DNA from: Allomuricauda sp. M10
GTDB lineage: Bacteria; Bacteroidota; Bacteroidia; Flavobacteriales; Flavobacteriaceae
Reading direction: 5' to 3'
Length of the DNA stretch: 64,000 nt
NCBI RefSeq assembly: GCF_020782875.1
Contig: NZ_JAJGBN010000002.1
Location: 682,001-746,000 of the forward strand
Position numbers and translations under genes: made by a program. The notes beneath the pieces are model-generated. The model was given only the letters and a program-made list of their open reading frames with translations, searched no databases and had not been told where the DNA came from. Positions 35,297-43,081 of this stretch are shown piece by piece. How positions within the stretch are numbered: position 1 is the first letter of the stretch; the number at the start of each line of letters is the position of its first letter.

Positions 35297-36568
35297 ATGA
35301 ACATCCTGGTACTGGGTTCTGGCGGACGTGAACATGCCATCGCCCTTAAAATCTCACAAAGCCCAAAAACCTCAAAATTGTTCGTTGCTCCCGGCAATGC
35401 AGGTACTGCAAGCATTGCCACGAATATACCGGTTGGTGTAAACGATTTTGATGCGATAAAAGAGGTTGTGTTAAGGGAGAGCATTGATTTGGTGGTAGTA
35501 GGCCCTGAAGACCCTTTGGTAAATGGGGTGCATGATTTTTTCTTGAACGATGTCGAATTGAAATCCATTCCGGTTATTGGTCCACAAAAGGCCGCTGCTG
35601 CTTTAGAGGGTAGCAAGGAATTTGCCAAGGAGTTCATGATGAGGCACAACATTCCCACTGCAGCCTATGAAAGTTTTACCAGCGAGTCTTTGGAGAAGGG
35701 GGATGCCTTTTTGGAATCGCTAAACCCACCCTACGTGCTTAAGGCTGACGGTTTGGCAGCCGGCAAAGGCGTTTTGATTCTTCAGGATTTGAATGAAGCC
35801 AAAGCCGAATTGAAATCCATGTTGTTGGATTCCAAATTTGGTTCCGCAAGTGCCACGGTGGTCATCGAAGAGTTCTTGGACGGAATCGAGCTGAGCTGTT
35901 TTGTGCTTACCGATGGCTCCAACTACAAAATTCTTCCTACTGCAAAAGACTACAAACGTATCGGGGAAGGGGATACCGGACTCAACACTGGCGGTATGGG
36001 GGCCATTTCCCCAGTTCCTTTCGCAAATGCTGCGTTTATGGATATGGTGGAGTCAAGAATCGTAAAACCGACCGTAGAAGGCCTTAAAAAGGATAATCTG
36101 CCCTATGTGGGGTTCATCTTCATCGGGTTGATCAAGGTAAATGGCGAGCCTAAAGTAATCGAGTACAATGTACGGATGGGAGATCCTGAGACCGAAGTGG
36201 TCATTCCAAGGTTAAAAAGTGACTTGGTTGAGGTGCTTATGGCGATGGCAAATGGCACTTTGGATCAAATCGACCTTCAAATTGACGAAAGGACAGCAAC
36301 TACGGTCATGGCTGTATCGGGAGGATATCCAGAAGAGTATGAAAAAGGCAAGGAAATTACCGGGGCAGAGAATATTAAAGGGTCCTTGGTGTTTCATGCA
36401 GGAACCAAACTGCAGGATGGTAAAGTGGTTACCAATGGAGGGCGTGTAATCGCGATTACTTCCTTTGGAAAAGATTTCAAGGAAGCGCTAAAAGCATCCT
36501 ATCAAAATATGGAAAAGCTCCATTTTGATGGCATGTACTACAGAAAAGATCTTGGGTTTGATCTATAG
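35297..36568 (+). CDS. purD: phosphoribosylamine-glycine ligase
   Basis: 423 residues, standard for GAR synthetase, which joins glycine to 5-phosphoribosylamine in purine synthesis. Landmarks are NILVLGSGGREHAIALKI at the start, FAKEFMMRHNIPTA, the ATP-grasp LKADGLAAGKGVLIL, GGMGAISPVPF and EYNVRMGDPETEVVIPRL. The gene ends 6 bp into the convergent DUF6341-like gene. Confidence 0.97.
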   Translation: MNILVLGSGGREHAIALKISQSPKTSKLFVAPGNAGTASIATNIPVGVNDFDAIKEVVLRESIDLVVVGPEDPLVNGVHDFFLNDVELKSIPVIGPQKAAAALEGSKEFAKEFMMRHNIPTAAYESFTSESLEKGDAFLESLNPPYVLKADGLAAGKGVLILQDLNEAKAELKSMLLDSKFGSASATVVIEEFLDGIELSCFVLTDGSNYKILPTAKDYKRIGEGDTGLNTGGMGAISPVPFANAAFMDMVESRIVKPTVEGLKKDNLPYVGFIFIGLIKVNGEPKVIEYNVRMGDPETEVVIPRLKSDLVEVLMAMANGTLDQIDLQIDERTATTVMAVSGGYPEEYEKGKEITGAENIKGSLVFHAGTKLQDGKVVTNGGRVIAITSFGKDFKEALKASYQNMEKLHFDGMYYRKDLGFDL

Positions 36569-36784
36569 GAAAGAATGGGAGCTGATGCTCTTGTCCTCTT
36601 CACCATTGTCGTTGAATATTTTCAACTGACCCATCCAATATACAAAGGCCACAAAGCCGATGATCATAAAAATCCAGTTCATGGTGTTCGATGCCCACCA
36701 GCTTTGTAAAAAGCGGAGGAAATCGTAGGGGGCAAAAAGGTAGTTTACAAATAAGTCTTCTATACCGTAAAAAAACTTGCTCAT
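36563..36784 (-). CDS. DUF6341-like small membrane protein
   Basis: 73 residues. An N-terminal amphipathic part (FFYGIEDLFVNYLFAPYDFLRFLQSWWASN) precedes one hydrophobic span (about 36-51) with YWMGQLKIFN following, and a Ser-rich tail. I recall this as a flavobacterial family (DUF6341) located beside DUF6427, as here. Function unknown. It diverges from the DUF6427-like gene with 39 bp between starts, so control regions overlap. Confidence 0.65.
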   Translation of the reverse strand: MSKFFYGIEDLFVNYLFAPYDFLRFLQSWWASNTMNWIFMIIGFVAFVYWMGQLKIFNDNGEEDKSISSHSFL

Positions 36785-36823
36785 CTTGGCTATATTTACT
36801 TTACAAAAGTAGCAAAAGATAGG

Positions 36824-37756
36824 ATGATTTCAAGCTTTTTCGGAAAAACAAAACCCATTGTCCATTTTGTCCTTGTCCTTTTATTGCTCCTTTTTTATTT
36901 CGGCAGGATCGTTTTCTTTAATGACGGAACCGATTTTTTAAAGGATTTTCCGCTGGAACTCCTTGCCTTTGGGGTACTTATCTTGGTCATTGTGGTCATC
37001 AACCAAATCGTTAGGTTCGAAAAGATTACGGACTTCAATTCCTTTGCGATGCTCTTTTTTGTGCTCTTCGCTATTGCATTTTCGGAAGAGTTTGATCAGA
37101 AAAATGCCATTTTCACCAGTTTCTTCCTGTTGTTGGCCCTGTGGCGATTACTTTCCATAAAGTCCATCAAAAATGTAAAACATAAAATTTTTGATGCTTC
37201 CCTTTTGATCGCCTTGGCCAGTTTGTTCTACGATTGGGCCTTGCTGTTCTTGGTGCTCGTCTTTGTGGTGATCAATATGTATGATCGCACCACCTTTAAA
37301 AACTGGTTGGTTCCCTTTTTGGGTGTGGCCACCATATTTGTTTTAACGTTTACCATTCTCAAAGTCACCGATTCGCTCGATTTTTTTCAAAGCCATTACA
37401 AATTTTCGGTGAGTTTTTTGGAGGCATACTCGTTTCTTCAGGTGTTGAACGTAAAGGCCTTGGTATATTTTATTTTGATGGTGAGTATTGCCTTTTTGGT
37501 CTTTCTGCGGATGCGAAGTGTGGGCGGTGGAAAGTTGCTGCATCTCAGGATCTTGTTTTTAGCACTCGTTTTTGGGTTGTTGATTACCTTGGTCACCCCT
37601 GTTGACGAATCTCCTGTAGTGATCACGTTCTTTCCAGCGGCAATATTCTTGACCAACTATGTGGAGGCCATCAAAAGAACTAAGCTTCAAGAGGCCATAA
37701 TGATTGTTTGCATGCTGCTCGCCTTCCTGCTTTTTGCCATGGAACTTAATCCTTAA
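36824..37756 (+). CDS. DUF6427-like integral membrane protein
   Basis: 310 residues with eight or nine hydrophobic segments, starting MISSFFGKTKPIVHFVLVL. Characteristic pieces are FFNDGTDFLKDFP, LWRLLSIKSIKNVKHKIFDASLLIALASLFYDWALLF and NMYDRTTFKNWLVPFLGV. This fits the flavobacterial DUF6427 family from memory. The function is unknown. It precedes DUF4254 by 36 bp. Confidence 0.65.
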   Translation: MISSFFGKTKPIVHFVLVLLLLLFYFGRIVFFNDGTDFLKDFPLELLAFGVLILVIVVINQIVRFEKITDFNSFAMLFFVLFAIAFSEEFDQKNAIFTSFFLLLALWRLLSIKSIKNVKHKIFDASLLIALASLFYDWALLFLVLVFVVINMYDRTTFKNWLVPFLGVATIFVLTFTILKVTDSLDFFQSHYKFSVSFLEAYSFLQVLNVKALVYFILMVSIAFLVFLRMRSVGGGKLLHLRILFLALVFGLLITLVTPVDESPVVITFFPAAIFLTNYVEAIKRTKLQEAIMIVCMLLAFLLFAMELNP

Positions 37757-37792
37757 GCCATAAAGCAATATCTTTGGTGAAATTTAAACATC

Positions 37793-38398
37793 ATGTTCAG
37801 CGACTTTGCTTTTGGCATATTCCAGGAAAGTATCGATACCTACCACATCAAGGATGATGTGTACCAATCCTTTACCAATCCATATCCAAAGGATAAGATA
37901 GAGCATCTTTTGTACCGAAAGAACTGGATAGATACCGTGCAATGGCATTACGAGGATATCATCCGTGACCCGGCCATCGACCCGGTGGATGCCTTGGATC
38001 TAAAACGCAAGATAGACGCCAGCAACCAAGACCGCACCGATTTAGTGGAATATATCGATAGCTATTTCCTTCAGAAATACCAATCGGTACAAGCAAAGGA
38101 AAATGCGACCATCAATACGGAAAGTCCCGCTTGGGCCATTGACCGACTCTCTATTTTGGCCTTAAAAATTTATCACATGCAGGAAGAGGTGAACCGCACC
38201 GATGCTTCTGCCGATCACATCCAAAAATGCAGCGACAAGTTGGCCGTTTTGTTGGAACAGAAAAAGGACCTATCCACCGCAATTGACCAATTGTTGACCG
38301 ATATTGAGGCAGGCAACAAGTACATGAAAGTCTACAAACAGATGAAAATGTACAACGATGAGGAACTAAACCCAGTACTCCGTGGACAAAAAGGGTAA
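37793..38398 (+). CDS. DUF4254 domain protein
   Basis: 201 residues, soluble and helical. It carries YRKNWIDTVQWHYEDIIRDP with DALDLKRKIDASNQDRTDLVEYID, the hallmark of DUF4254. Genes of this family regularly stand directly before a heptosyltransferase-like GT9 gene in Bacteroidota, which is the case here (17 bp overlap), so an envelope glycan role is likely. The activity is unknown. Confidence 0.82.
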   Translation: MFSDFAFGIFQESIDTYHIKDDVYQSFTNPYPKDKIEHLLYRKNWIDTVQWHYEDIIRDPAIDPVDALDLKRKIDASNQDRTDLVEYIDSYFLQKYQSVQAKENATINTESPAWAIDRLSILALKIYHMQEEVNRTDASADHIQKCSDKLAVLLEQKKDLSTAIDQLLTDIEAGNKYMKVYKQMKMYNDEELNPVLRGQKG

Positions 38399-39431
38399 CA
38401 GCCCCCATTTGTTGGTCATCCGCTTGTCGGCCATGGGCGATGTAGCGATGACGGTTCCGGTAATCGGCACGTTGTTAGAAAAATACCCAGATCTTCACGT
38501 AACGATATTGACCAAACGACCCTTCCTGCCCATTTTTGAAGGTTTGGAACGCGTAAATGTTTTGGAAGCCGACGTGAAAAAGCGACACAAAGGCTTGATG
38601 GGCCTATGGCGACTGTATCAAGAATTGAAACCTTTTCATTTTGCCGCCGTTGCTGATTTGCATAACGTATTGCGAAGCCGGATTTTGAAAAAATATTTTG
38701 CTACAAGCGGTGTTCCCTTTGTACAACTCGATAAAGGTAGAAAGGAAAAGAAAGCATTGACCCGAGCCAAAAACAAGGATTTTAGACCATTGAAGACTAC
38801 GGTGCAACGCTATACCGATGTTTTTGGCCAATTGGGATTCCCAATAGACATGTCCGATGCCAAACCTTTGGCACGTTTATCGCTTTCCGAAAAAATACTG
38901 GATTTGGTGCATCAGGATACCAAAAAATGGGTAGGTATTGCGCCTTTTGCAGCGCATTCTGGCAAGATGTACCCCTTGTTTTTGATGGAAAAAGTCATCA
39001 AAACGCTATCTGATACCGATAAGTATAAAATTTTATTGTTCGGGGGCGGGGAACAGGAAGTACAGCAGTTGGAAAGGCTTTCGGCCGAGTATACCAACAC
39101 CCAATGTATGGCCGGAAAATTGACTTTATCCGAAGAACTGCAACTGATTTCCAATTTGGATGTAATGCTTTCCATGGACAGTGGCAATGCCCACTTGGCG
39201 GCCAATTATAGCATTCCGGTGGTTACGCTATGGGGTGTTACGCATCCGTACGCCGGGTTTTACCCTTTTCATCAACCTATGGAAAATGCTTTGCTGGCGG
39301 ATCGGGAACAGTTTCCTTTGATCCCTACATCGGTATATGGGAACAAAGTACCCAAAGGCTACGAAAATGTCATGGAAACCATTGATCCCCAACAGGTGGT
39401 GGGCCATCTTTTGAAAATTTTGGAGGCTTAG
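38382..39431 (+). CDS. glycosyltransferase family 9 (heptosyltransferase-like) protein
   Basis: 349 residues. HLLVIRLSAMGDVAMTVPVIGTLLEKYP gives the ADP-heptose transferase N-terminal pattern. The C-terminal half has VGIAPFAAHSGKMYP, LLFGGGEQEVQQLE and the donor-site segment SMDSGNAHLAANYSIPVVTLWG. It likely adds a heptose or related sugar to the LPS core. It overlaps DUF4254 and converges with the TetR gene, sharing 4 bp at the ends. Confidence 0.88.
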   Translation: MDKKGNSPHLLVIRLSAMGDVAMTVPVIGTLLEKYPDLHVTILTKRPFLPIFEGLERVNVLEADVKKRHKGLMGLWRLYQELKPFHFAAVADLHNVLRSRILKKYFATSGVPFVQLDKGRKEKKALTRAKNKDFRPLKTTVQRYTDVFGQLGFPIDMSDAKPLARLSLSEKILDLVHQDTKKWVGIAPFAAHSGKMYPLFLMEKVIKTLSDTDKYKILLFGGGEQEVQQLERLSAEYTNTQCMAGKLTLSEELQLISNLDVMLSMDSGNAHLAANYSIPVVTLWGVTHPYAGFYPFHQPMENALLADREQFPLIPTSVYGNKVPKGYENVMETIDPQQVVGHLLKILEA

Positions 39432-40045
39432 GCCATCACGGGCTGTGGCTCCAAGGACTTAAAGTAGTGCTTCAACTGTTGCACGTATTGGTATTTCAAC
39501 TGGCGGTTGCTACTGTCCATCATCAATGAACGCATCCCCAAATAGGAAGCAATAATGTAAGTGGCTACGCCCTCACAATCCACGTGGCGGGCAATGTACC
39601 CGTCCAACTTGCCTTTTTTAAGCACGGAAACCAGGTTGACCTCCCAAACGTTCAGGATGTCCTTTAAATACCCACTGATTTCCTCGTTGCGCTTGTTGAA
39701 CTCCGTTAAAAAGTCGTTCAGCATAAAGCCGTAGGCCATTTCATTCTTCTTACCGGGTTCCAAGGCGTTCTCCAGACTCTCCACAATGATCGGCAACGGG
39801 TTTTCCTCGGTGTTCAACGGTTCGATCAATAGGGCATATACCTTTTGTACGATAAGGTTCTGCACAATACTGATAAAGTAATCTTCCTTCGATTTAAAAT
39901 GATGGTAAAAGGCACCCTTAGAAAGCGACAGTTGTTTTAGAATATCGTCAAGGCTGGTATTGTAGTAGCCTTTTTCGTTGAAGATTTCAAGGCCCTTGCC
40001 ACACAAACGGTGCATGGTCTCCCTGCTTTTAAGAGTGGTTTCCAT
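39428..40045 (-). CDS. TetR/AcrR family transcriptional regulator
   Basis: 205 residues. The N-terminal helix-turn-helix spans about 10-56, with GLEIFNEKGYYNTSLDDILKQL and LSKGAFYHHFKSKEDYF, as in TetR repressors. The C-terminal ligand-binding part is helical and not assignable to a known ligand class (a TetR_C-type domain with EGVATYIIASYLGMRSLMMDS). The promoter 33 bp upstream carries copies of an AACCGACC motif, suggesting autoregulation. Targets elsewhere are not known. Confidence 0.9.
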   Translation of the reverse strand: METTLKSRETMHRLCGKGLEIFNEKGYYNTSLDDILKQLSLSKGAFYHHFKSKEDYFISIVQNLIVQKVYALLIEPLNTEENPLPIIVESLENALEPGKKNEMAYGFMLNDFLTEFNKRNEEISGYLKDILNVWEVNLVSVLKKGKLDGYIARHVDCEGVATYIIASYLGMRSLMMDSSNRQLKYQYVQQLKHYFKSLEPQPVMA

Positions 40046-40077
40046 AAGATTTGGGTTTTAGACCGTTGAGTCTGTGA

Positions 40078-40108
40078 CAAAGATTTGGCGGAAACCGACC
40101 AACCCAAA
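40078..40108 (-). promoter_or_regulatory. promoter of the tetR gene with operator-like motif in its spacer
   Basis: On the minus strand TTTG (40108-40105), then exactly 19 bases, then AATCTTTG (40085-40078), one mismatch from the Bacteroidota TTTG-N19-TAnnTTTG promoter. AACCGACC (top strand 40093-40100) lies in the spacer, where a bound repressor would block polymerase. The expected transcription start is about 25 bp before the ATG. Confidence 0.6.
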
Positions 40109-40152
40109 CAATTCAAGATGTAGTTGCCTTAAAAATCGGTGAAAGGATAAAA

Positions 40153-40204
40153 AACCGACCAAATACCGAAAATCGAAAAATCTGAACCGACTTACTGGTC
40201 GGTT
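40153..40204. promoter_or_regulatory. AACCGACC repeats, putative TetR operators
   Basis: AACCGACC occurs at 40153-40160. An inverted pair AACCGAC (40185-40191) and GGTCGGTT (40197-40204) follows, with five bases between. Together with the copy in the tetR promoter these give four copies of the half-site in about 110 bp. No other gene starts here except across the adjoining cassette. Confidence 0.5.
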
Positions 40205-40264
40205 AAATGGCCATGCAGGTTCGTTGAATGGCATTCAAAATGTGGAAACATTTAAAGTAAAAAA

Positions 40265-40329
40265 GCCCTAACTTCACTTATCGGCCGATATAATTCATTA
40301 AAAACGAATCATATCTTAGAACGTTAGGC
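40265..40329. repeat. attC-like hairpin, upstream end of the cassette
   Basis: The element begins GCCCTAAC (40265-40272) and ends GTTAGGC (40323-40329), an exact GTTRRRY core. Inner arms GATATAATTC (40287-40296) and GAATCATATC (40306-40315) pair with one mismatch around a 9-base loop, and the outer ends pair as well with a bulge. This is the folded structure expected of an integron attC recombination site. Identification is by pattern only; no integrase gene is in the window. Confidence 0.5.
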
Positions 40330-40370
40330 ACTATTAACGCAAAGAACGAGATTCAACCAATAAATGATAA

Positions 40371-40799
40371 ATGGATAAAGAAAAATTAGATAAAATAATC
40401 AAGGATTATAAAGTCCAACCTGTAGGAAACGGTTACATCGACTTAATTGTTTCTAGAGATTTATTTAAGCAATTTGTTCATGAGTTAATTGAAAATGGAT
40501 TTGTAATAAAAAGTGTTTCATGGTGGGAATGGTGTGCAAATAAAGATGAATGCAAATATGGACTTGGCGGTCCAGAAAGTAAATTTTATAGAGGTTGGTT
40601 TGCTGAATTGCCAATTGATGTAGATGATATTGAATTGTCCGATTTAACTACCGAAAAAGCAATTGAAAATGTTATAGACCTGATTGATTCAAAGAGTATT
40701 CAATATCCAGACGAGATTATAAGCTTTCATGAATCAAATTGGTTAACACCTGCTATTTGGCTGGACGTACCTGATAACTGGATAAATAAATTCAATTAA
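40371..40799 (+). CDS. cassette-borne protein of unknown function
   Basis: 142 residues, soluble, with an unusual Trp-rich segment (SVSWWEWCANKDECKYGLGG) and an acidic second half. No family was recognised. The coding sequence is clearly richer in A/T than the genes around it, with many AAA, GAT and TTA codons, consistent with transfer. It is the first of two genes inside an insert bounded by attC-like hairpins. The 47 bases before the ATG contain no obvious promoter match. Confidence 0.7.
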   Translation: MDKEKLDKIIKDYKVQPVGNGYIDLIVSRDLFKQFVHELIENGFVIKSVSWWEWCANKDECKYGLGGPESKFYRGWFAELPIDVDDIELSDLTTEKAIENVIDLIDSKSIQYPDEIISFHESNWLTPAIWLDVPDNWINKFN

Positions 40800-40809
40800 T
40801 AATCAGCTG

Positions 40810-41070
40810 ATGGAATTAAAAAAAGACAGAATTGAAATTGCTAGTGATGTAAATGGCCGAGATGGTATCGGAGTTGAGATTTACAGAGATAACAAACTTA
40901 AAATTGAGATTTTTCGAGATGACACAAAGCAAAGTAGAACTATTAGTGTTTTTGACAATGGAAAATCAATTGATATTTCTTTTGAATTAATGGAAGAGGC
41001 GATTAGAGTTTTTAAGAAAGAGATTCCTTGGGATTTCATTGATTACGAGAAAAACAATGATTCTGAATAA
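40810..41070 (+). CDS. second cassette-borne small protein
   Basis: 86 residues, rich in charged residues, probably beta-strand plus helix (RIEIASDVNGRDGIGVEIYRD, then SFELMEEAIRVFKKE). It begins 10 bp after the first cassette gene, so the two are probably co-transcribed. No family recognised. Base composition matches the first gene. A partner or immunity role is possible but there is no direct evidence. Confidence 0.65.
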   Translation: MELKKDRIEIASDVNGRDGIGVEIYRDNKLKIEIFRDDTKQSRTISVFDNGKSIDISFELMEEAIRVFKKEIPWDFIDYEKNNDSE

Positions 41071-41079
41071 AATAACAGT

Positions 41080-41214
41080 GCCTAACACGCGGTCATAAAA
41101 CATTGCGCAGATAGGGCTATATTTGAACGAAATAACATTTAATCAACGGTTTAACGGGCTGATAAGTTTGTGCTTCGAAATGCGCAACGTTTCATACCGC
41201 CACCGATAAGTGCA
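41080..41214. repeat. attC-like hairpin, downstream end of the cassette
   Basis: The element begins with GCCTAAC (41080-41086), an exact RYYYAAC core. The left arm runs through CGCGGTCATAAAACATTGCGCA to 41109 in pieces that pair with TGCGCAACGTTTCATACCGC (41181-41200) on the right, with a few bulges. The right end GATAAGT (41205-41211) fits GTTRRRY with one mismatch. The total length, 135 bases, is within the range of known attC sites. It ends 24 bp from the stop of the arsS-like gene. Confidence 0.5.
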
Positions 41215-41237
41215 ATTCCCCAATTTCTTCCCAAAAC

Positions 41238-42326
41238 CTAAGCCACCGTCCCTTGACAACTACTGCCCGCTCCGGCGGTACAGCCATAACAGTGTTGGGA
41301 AATCACTATGTTTCGGTCGTTCAACACCTCTTCGTTATAATCCTTAATGTGTTTTACCTTACTGGCGACCTTTAGGTCCAGCATTTGGTTAAAGTCACAA
41401 TCGTACAGCCATCCGTCCCAACTTACTGAAATGGTGTTGGTGCACATCACATTGGCCACGGCAGATGGGTTAAAGGCCTCCACCAGGGAATACATATAGT
41501 CTTCATAATTGTCCGAGGCCAACAGATAATCCAAAAACCGGGAAATAGGCAGGTTGGTAATGGCAAAAAGGTTATGAAAGTCAATATCAAAATCCTCTTT
41601 CAGGGCTTTTTTAAAATCGTGCTCCAAAGCCGTCTGGTCCCCGGGCAAAAAGGCCCCGGAGGGGTTGTATACTAGATCCAACCGCAAGTTACTGTCGGGC
41701 ATGCCATAGCCCACCTTGTTGAGGGCCTGCAACGCTTGGATGGATTTGTCAAAAACACCATCGCCCCGTTGTTTGTCCGTTTTGTTTCGGGTGTAGTGCG
41801 GCATGGAGGACACCACATGCACATTGTGCTTTTTAAAGAAATCGGGCAGGTCGTGGTATTTTTTGTTCGCCAAAATAATGGTGAGGTTGGAGCGAACGAT
41901 AAAATCCTGGATGCCCGCTTTGGAAGCTTCTTCCACAAACCACCTGAAATCGGGGTTCATTTCGGGCGCTCCGCCGGTAAGGTCCAAAGTATGTGCCCCA
42001 GTGTTTCGGATGACCTCCAAACACTGCTCCATGGTCTCCCGGTTCATAATCTCCTTGCGGTCAGGACCTGCATCCACATGGCAATGCTCACACACCTGGT
42101 TGCACATGTACCCCACATTGATCTGAAGGATCTCCAGTTTCTTGGGTTTTAGCGGAAACTGTCCCGTTTGGGCGATCTTGTCCTTAAAATAGGGGAGTTC
42201 CCCATCGGCAAAGAGGCCCCCGTTCAGGATATCCATCTGCCTGTGGGTATCGGCCAGTTCGTTGTGCCTTGCCTTCAAGGATTTTTTAGCGGCGTTTTTG
42301 ATGTCGGTCAATATGCTTTGTTCCAT
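41238..42326 (-). CDS. arsS: arsenosugar biosynthesis-type radical SAM protein (ArsS)
   Basis: 362 residues. The radical SAM cluster motif is CNQVCEHC (CxxxCxxC form, followed by HVDAGP), then LTGGAPEMNP, the GGxPE-type SAM-binding segment. The C-terminal half (DUF3641-like) has a row of cysteines, including MCTNTISVSWDGWLYDCDFNQML and QHCYGCTAGAGSSCQG. ArsS-type proteins are linked to arsenosugar formation in cyanobacteria; the role in Flavobacteria is by homology only. The partner at 42427 lies upstream on the same strand, 100 bp away. Confidence 0.88.
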   Translation of the reverse strand: MEQSILTDIKNAAKKSLKARHNELADTHRQMDILNGGLFADGELPYFKDKIAQTGQFPLKPKKLEILQINVGYMCNQVCEHCHVDAGPDRKEIMNRETMEQCLEVIRNTGAHTLDLTGGAPEMNPDFRWFVEEASKAGIQDFIVRSNLTIILANKKYHDLPDFFKKHNVHVVSSMPHYTRNKTDKQRGDGVFDKSIQALQALNKVGYGMPDSNLRLDLVYNPSGAFLPGDQTALEHDFKKALKEDFDIDFHNLFAITNLPISRFLDYLLASDNYEDYMYSLVEAFNPSAVANVMCTNTISVSWDGWLYDCDFNQMLDLKVASKVKHIKDYNEEVLNDRNIVISQHCYGCTAGAGSSCQGTVA

Positions 42327-42426
42327 TTTAATCTTAAATCACAATTGATTTATTACTTCCATGTATTACTTCCTTTGAAATCCAACCGCAAAGCGGTCCA
42401 ATGTCCAAAAACGAAGTGAGTCCAAA

Positions 42427-42762
42427 TCACATGGAAAGTTTGTTGTACTTGTTCATCATCATCACCCCATGCACTAAAGTTGCCCCACTTTCTATAGCGG
42501 CACCGGCGTGTACGGCTTCCATCATTTCTTCTTTGGTAATGCCTCGCTGCAGTCCGTCCTTCGTATAGGCATCAATGCAATAGGGACATTTGACCACGTG
42601 GGCGACGGCCAGGGCGATAAGTGACTTTTCACGGGCGCTCAGGGCACCTTCTTCAAAAACCTTTCCGTAATAATCAAAAAACTTCTTTCCGAGCTCCTCG
42701 CTCCATTCCGTAATGTTTCCGAATTTTCGTAAATCCGCTGGGTCGTAATATGAATTGGCCAT
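42427..42762 (-). CDS. arsenosugar biosynthesis-associated carboxymuconolactone decarboxylase-like (AhpD-fold) protein
   Basis: 111 residues. The AhpD-fold CPYCID redox motif (HVVKCPYCIDAYTKDGLQ) lies mid-protein with ALAVAHVV before it and a helical EAVHAGAAIESG after it. I recall this small peroxidase-like protein, in the TIGR-named arsenosugar-associated group, paired with ArsS, as here. It probably acts on thiols or peroxide during the pathway. The two genes are likely in one operon. Confidence 0.82.
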   Translation of the reverse strand: MANSYYDPADLRKFGNITEWSEELGKKFFDYYGKVFEEGALSAREKSLIALAVAHVVKCPYCIDAYTKDGLQRGITKEEMMEAVHAGAAIESGATLVHGVMMMNKYNKLSM

Positions 42763-43081
42763 AATTGCTTCTTTTAAGGTAATAACCGGTTTAATGTTCC
42801 TAAACTACAACAATTATCACTAGGGATTTTGGTCGAAAGGACGGGATGAAGATTACATTTTTTGTGTTGGAAACCAAAATTTAGGCAACAGACCGCATAG
42901 TCGGTTTTGATAATGAGGAGGTTACAAAAACCTCGATGTGAAAAAGAATAGGATCGGCAAACGTTTGTTTTTGAACAAGATCGGCCCTAAAACAAACTGA
43001 TCAGTCGGTAAATACATTGATTCTAAAATAGAAAAAGGGCAGATTTTGACCGCCCTTTTTCTCCGTCTTTTGGAAAAATAA
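42763..43081. promoter_or_regulatory. 319-bp intergenic region with palindromes
   Basis: Holds ACCGCATAGTCGGT (42892-42905), whose ends resemble the TetR-type half-site, ACTGATCAGT (42996-43005, a perfect 10-bp palindrome followed by CGGT), and the terminator at 43030. TAGTTTAG about 45 bp upstream of the minus-strand start is a partial -7 match. No gene was seen. Confidence 0.35.
43030..43062. terminator. bidirectional terminator after the fasciclin gene
   Basis: Arms AGAAAAAGGGC/GCCCTTTTTCT (43030-43040 and 43052-43062) with an 11-base loop. It lies 20 bp beyond the fasciclin gene stop. Confidence 0.8.
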
